NCBI RefSeq assembly: GCF_042427585.1
Contig: NZ_JBHMFC010000021.1
Span: 52,570-116,569, forward strand
Direction: 5' to 3'
DNA length: 64,000 nt
Source: Pseudalgibacter ostreae
GTDB taxonomy: Bacteria; Bacteroidota; Bacteroidia; Flavobacteriales; Flavobacteriaceae
Shown here in pieces: positions 61,487 to 64,000 of this stretch (position 1 is its first letter; each line of letters opens with the position of its first letter). Below the pieces are notes generated by a model, which worked only from the letters and a program-made list of their open reading frames with translations, did not search any database and was not told the origin of the DNA. The translations under genes and the position numbers were made by a program.

Positions 61487-63052
61487 TTAATTTTTATTGG
61501 GAAATACAACATGTTGATAACTCCCTATATCTGGCAATGCAACTCTGTTAACGCCTAAAATATCCTGGGGCACTTGAGCAGAAAAAGAAGTGTTTCCTTT
61601 GTTTATGGCGGCAGATTTAGCACCAATAAGGAGTTGGTTCTTGTTTGCATTTTTAAAATCGGGGTCTTTATTAAAAATATTTTGTTCGTAATGTGCCGTG
61701 TTGCTCACATCGTAATTAGCGCCTATTAAACCGCCATTGCTATTCTCCATCCGTATTAAGCAATTGGTGAATTTAAAGTTGAAGGCTATGGTCTCATCTT
61801 CAACTTTATCCAATAAAATTTCTGGGGTATCGTTTCCATAAATAATACAGTTGTTAAAATTGGCTTGAGATAAATGTGCTAATGTTGCCGTATTGCTTTC
61901 ATTTACATTAAAATTATTCAATAATACAGCAGGGAATTGTCTAAATCCATTGCTCCAGTAATTGGTTATGGTGCAATGCGTAAAATTATACTTTCCACCA
62001 AAGGTGCCAGCAAAAGAAGAGAGTCCCGCGTTATTTATTATCACATTTTCTGCTGTTATAGAGCTGTTTCTGCCCATAATTCCAAAATTGCTCGAATTGT
62101 AAATTTGAGAATTGGTGATGGTTAATTTATCATTCACATTATTAGCATTACCATCGCATAAAAGGCCTACCGATGCGTTTTTTATGGTAGCATAATTAAT
62201 ATTATGGTTTATACTGCCTTTAAGAAGCCAAATAGTACCCCATTGGCCAGGAATATCAGAAAAGCCAGGTTGTAAGCGGTCGCCTTCAAAAATTACTTCG
62301 TTTTCTAGTAAGTCAGGATTAGTGCTTGGGCTGCCGTTTACCTGTAGCGATGCGCCTTCGCTTACAATTAAACCCGAATCGTTATGGAAATGTATTCTAG
62401 CGCCAGCATCAATGGTTAGGGTTTCGCCATGGGGTACTGCAGCATAACCATAGATAACATAGGGTTTTTTATTTGTGAAAGTTAATTCCGAGGGTAGTAA
62501 TTCCCGCCCTTGTAATTCGGTATCAACTATTTCTCCTCCCATATCGAGACTTAGTGTCTCAATAACCTTTGTGGTATGATCTCTGTTGGGATATATAAAA
62601 ACCGCATCTTTAATTAGGGTAACCAGTGCTACTTTTTGTTGCTTTATTCCGGTGTCAAATGTAATGGCATCGGTATATAAAAATTGGGGTTGGGTAGTGG
62701 GGAGGGTTTTAATGTCGACGGTGGTTTCAATAAAAACAAAAAGGCTGTCTTTAGAAAGTAGCTCCACATTCTCAAAAGTTTTTCCAGATTGGCCATCCAC
62801 ATTTAAACGGTAGCCCGAATGTTCTCCCAAGCTTAAACCTACATGGGGTATAATAATATCTTCACTACTGTTGTTATACACTTTTAATGTGTAAGTGCTA
62901 GAACCAAGGGTGGAAAATACAGTATCTAAATATACCGTGTCTCTAGAAAATTCGAGGTTGCCTTTACTTGATGAAAACTCAAAATCCTTTCTACAGGAAC
63001 TCCAAAGCAATAAAAAACAAAGACAAATAAAGAAGTATAGGGTACGTTGCAT
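61487..63052 (-). CDS. Parallel beta-helix lipoprotein
   Basis: The 521-residue protein has a lipoprotein signal (FFICLCFLLLWSSCRKD), a beta-sandwich-like N-terminal part (LDTVFSTLGSSTYTLKVYNN), and from about residue 290 repeated short strands such as ITNSQIYNSSNFGIMGRNSS and NVIINNAGLSSFAGTF. These are typical of right-handed beta-helix proteins. No polysaccharide-lyase catalytic residues can be assigned. The pattern is common among conserved Bacteroidota surface lipoproteins of unknown function. The downstream neighbour is convergent murA. Confidence 0.78.
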   Translation of the reverse strand: MQRTLYFFICLCFLLLWSSCRKDFEFSSSKGNLEFSRDTVYLDTVFSTLGSSTYTLKVYNNSSEDIIIPHVGLSLGEHSGYRLNVDGQSGKTFENVELLSKDSLFVFIETTVDIKTLPTTQPQFLYTDAITFDTGIKQQKVALVTLIKDAVFIYPNRDHTTKVIETLSLDMGGEIVDTELQGRELLPSELTFTNKKPYVIYGYAAVPHGETLTIDAGARIHFHNDSGLIVSEGASLQVNGSPSTNPDLLENEVIFEGDRLQPGFSDIPGQWGTIWLLKGSINHNINYATIKNASVGLLCDGNANNVNDKLTITNSQIYNSSNFGIMGRNSSITAENVIINNAGLSSFAGTFGGKYNFTHCTITNYWSNGFRQFPAVLLNNFNVNESNTATLAHLSQANFNNCIIYGNDTPEILLDKVEDETIAFNFKFTNCLIRMENSNGGLIGANYDVSNTAHYEQNIFNKDPDFKNANKNQLLIGAKSAAINKGNTSFSAQVPQDILGVNRVALPDIGSYQHVVFPNKN

Positions 63053-63128
63053 AATATTTTAAAATAAAGTCTAAAAATATAACTTTTGATGGTATCATAT
63101 CTTAAAAACGCACTTAATTACATAGTAA

Positions 63129-63872
63129 TTATTCTTTTTTTGAAGACTCTAAGCTGGTTTTAAAGGTTTTGCTTAAGTATAATAAAGAATCTAGTAAGAT
63201 AAATTGGTTTGCCTTTTTAAGCAATTTGGTATTTAAGCCTTGAGCATCGCAATAATCAAAAAATAAAGGTTTAAGAGCCTCGGTAATGTGTAAATTTTCT
63301 TTTAATAATGTTTTATTGAAAAAAGAATCCTGCGAGAATAAGGAGTCGTATGTTTTGTAGTTTATAAATGTAATAGGGTTTGTTTTTGGCTTCTTCTTTT
63401 TTAAAAGCATAACGGTTTCTTCTACAACTGCAAAAATATTAAAGCCTCCTCCGCTGGGTAAAGGCTTATATAAATGGGGATTACGCTTCATGTCTTCTTT
63501 CAAATTTAAAGACACCTGCTGGGTATAATCTATGGGGTCAAAAGCTTTGGGTTTTGCGTCGGTGGTTAAGCGTACTTCTCCCAATGCATTCACTTCTTTT
63601 TTTAGTTCTATAACCAAAACATCATTAAAATCTGTTTTTGAAAGTTTTATATGTTTATCATGGTGAAATAGCGATTTAAAGTGAAGCGAGTCACCTACCG
63701 ATGCCTTCATCGTAAAAGTGCCCTTCTCATTTGTGAAAATAGTGTTATTTTGGGTGCTGTTGATAACCTGGGCCCCTTTTACGGTAGATTCACTATCGAA
63801 AATTTTTCCAGTAATGCTTTGTGAAAAAATAGAGCAGGGGAGAAGAAATAAGAAGATTTTAATCTTTAACAT
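63129..63872 (-). CDS. CarboxypepD_reg-like envelope protein
   Basis: The product (247 residues from ATG 63872) begins with a signal peptide (IKIFLFLLPCSIFSQ). A single carboxypeptidase-regulatory-like domain follows: ITGKIFDSESTVKGAQVINS, with TIFTNEKGTFTMKASVGDSL. The C-terminal half is unique and rich in Lys, Phe and Asp, with PSGGGFNIFAVVEETVMLLK. I prefer MLKIK over an upstream ATG at 63899, which places nine extra residues before the signal. It may form part of an outer membrane complex, but no partner is evident. It is 77 bp upstream of the beta-helix lipoprotein gene on the same strand. Confidence 0.72.
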   Translation of the reverse strand: MLKIKIFLFLLPCSIFSQSITGKIFDSESTVKGAQVINSTQNNTIFTNEKGTFTMKASVGDSLHFKSLFHHDKHIKLSKTDFNDVLVIELKKEVNALGEVRLTTDAKPKAFDPIDYTQQVSLNLKEDMKRNPHLYKPLPSGGGFNIFAVVEETVMLLKKKKPKTNPITFINYKTYDSLFSQDSFFNKTLLKENLHITEALKPLFFDYCDAQGLNTKLLKKANQFILLDSLLYLSKTFKTSLESSKKE

Positions 63873-63963
63873 TATTTTGAATACGATTGTTTGATCCAAA
63901 TTAGTTTAGCCCCTTAATAGTTCGGAGTGATATTTTAAATTTGAAAACCCATATATTTGAGAT

Positions 63964-64000
63964 ATGAAATACAGGAAATGGACATTAGAACAGAAGTTAG
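63964..64000 (+). mobile_element. Start of a probable IS3-family transposase gene (cut by window edge)
   Basis: The last 37 bases encode MKYRKWTLEQKL, which resembles the beginning of IS3-type OrfA proteins (a helix-turn-helix of the transposase_8 type). Only 12 residues are visible and no terminal inverted repeat was identified in the upstream 60 bp, so this is a tentative call. Confidence 0.45.

Overview
The window reads as chromosomal DNA of a marine-type member of the Flavobacteriaceae (Bacteroidota). The evidence is low GC, -7 boxes of the TAnnTTTG type, no Shine-Dalgarno sequences, a TonB-dependent receptor with a carboxypeptidase-like N-terminal domain, and families largely restricted to the phylum (DUF4290, DUF6266, HYC_CC_PP, czcA-tolC fusions). 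Everything below comes from reading the sequence; family names are from recall and no database search was run.

Layout. 1-4.2 kb: housekeeping genes (partial Gfo/Idh/MocA oxidoreductase, pcm, smpB, lpdA). 4.3-12.8 kb: a uronate catabolism locus. eda, a phosphofructokinase with pyrophosphate-type residues and kdgK lie on the minus strand; kduI, kduD and a DUF4861 lipoprotein gene lie on the plus strand. Two LacI-type regulators sit between them, with clear palindromic operators. The proteins would take 5-keto-4-deoxyuronate to KDG, KDPG, pyruvate and glyceraldehyde 3-phosphate. No lyase or SusCD pair is in view. 13-15.6 kb: an S1-domain RNA-binding protein and mnmE.

15.6-45.3 kb is a tandem array of two integrated elements at the 3' end of mnmE. 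The terminal mnmE codons (Cys-Ile-Gly-Lys-stop) recur at 36378-36393 and, more weakly, at 45282-45297. Element 1 (15.6-36.4 kb) has an intact tyrosine recombinase, HTH genes, a VirE_N/DUF3987 replication-type pair, an XRE regulator followed by a long prokaryotic Argonaute with a degraded catalytic tetrad, and a metal-resistance block (HYC_CC_PP, czcA-tolC fusion, czcB, PII-like, Fur-like, DUF3703, P1B ATPase). It ends with a frameshifted DUF6266 gene. Element 2 (36.4-45.3 kb) keeps only a remnant of a recombinase. It carries a three-gene HipBST-type toxin-antitoxin module behind three evenly spaced operators, and a type I restriction-modification locus. Its hsdS has a 12-bp in-frame repeat between target-recognition domains, and a REP-associated transposase gene, filled with REP-like repeats, lies between hsdS and hsdR.

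45.4-52.2 kb: a serine hydrolase, then a likely phytate-phosphorus operon (TonB-dependent receptor, purple-acid-type phosphatase, beta-propeller phytase). 52.6-63.9 kb: tRNA-Met(CAU) and core genes (START-like protein, class IV aminotransferase, YqgE, HU, fmt, recQ, an AAA NTPase, DUF493, DUF4290, murA), then two envelope proteins. The right edge holds the first codons of a probable IS3-type transposase.

The strongest candidates for something new are the XRE plus inactive long Argonaute pair as element cargo, the tandem mnmE array itself, the HipBST module with 40-bp-spaced operators, and the transposase gene whose coding sequence has been expanded by REP-like hairpins.
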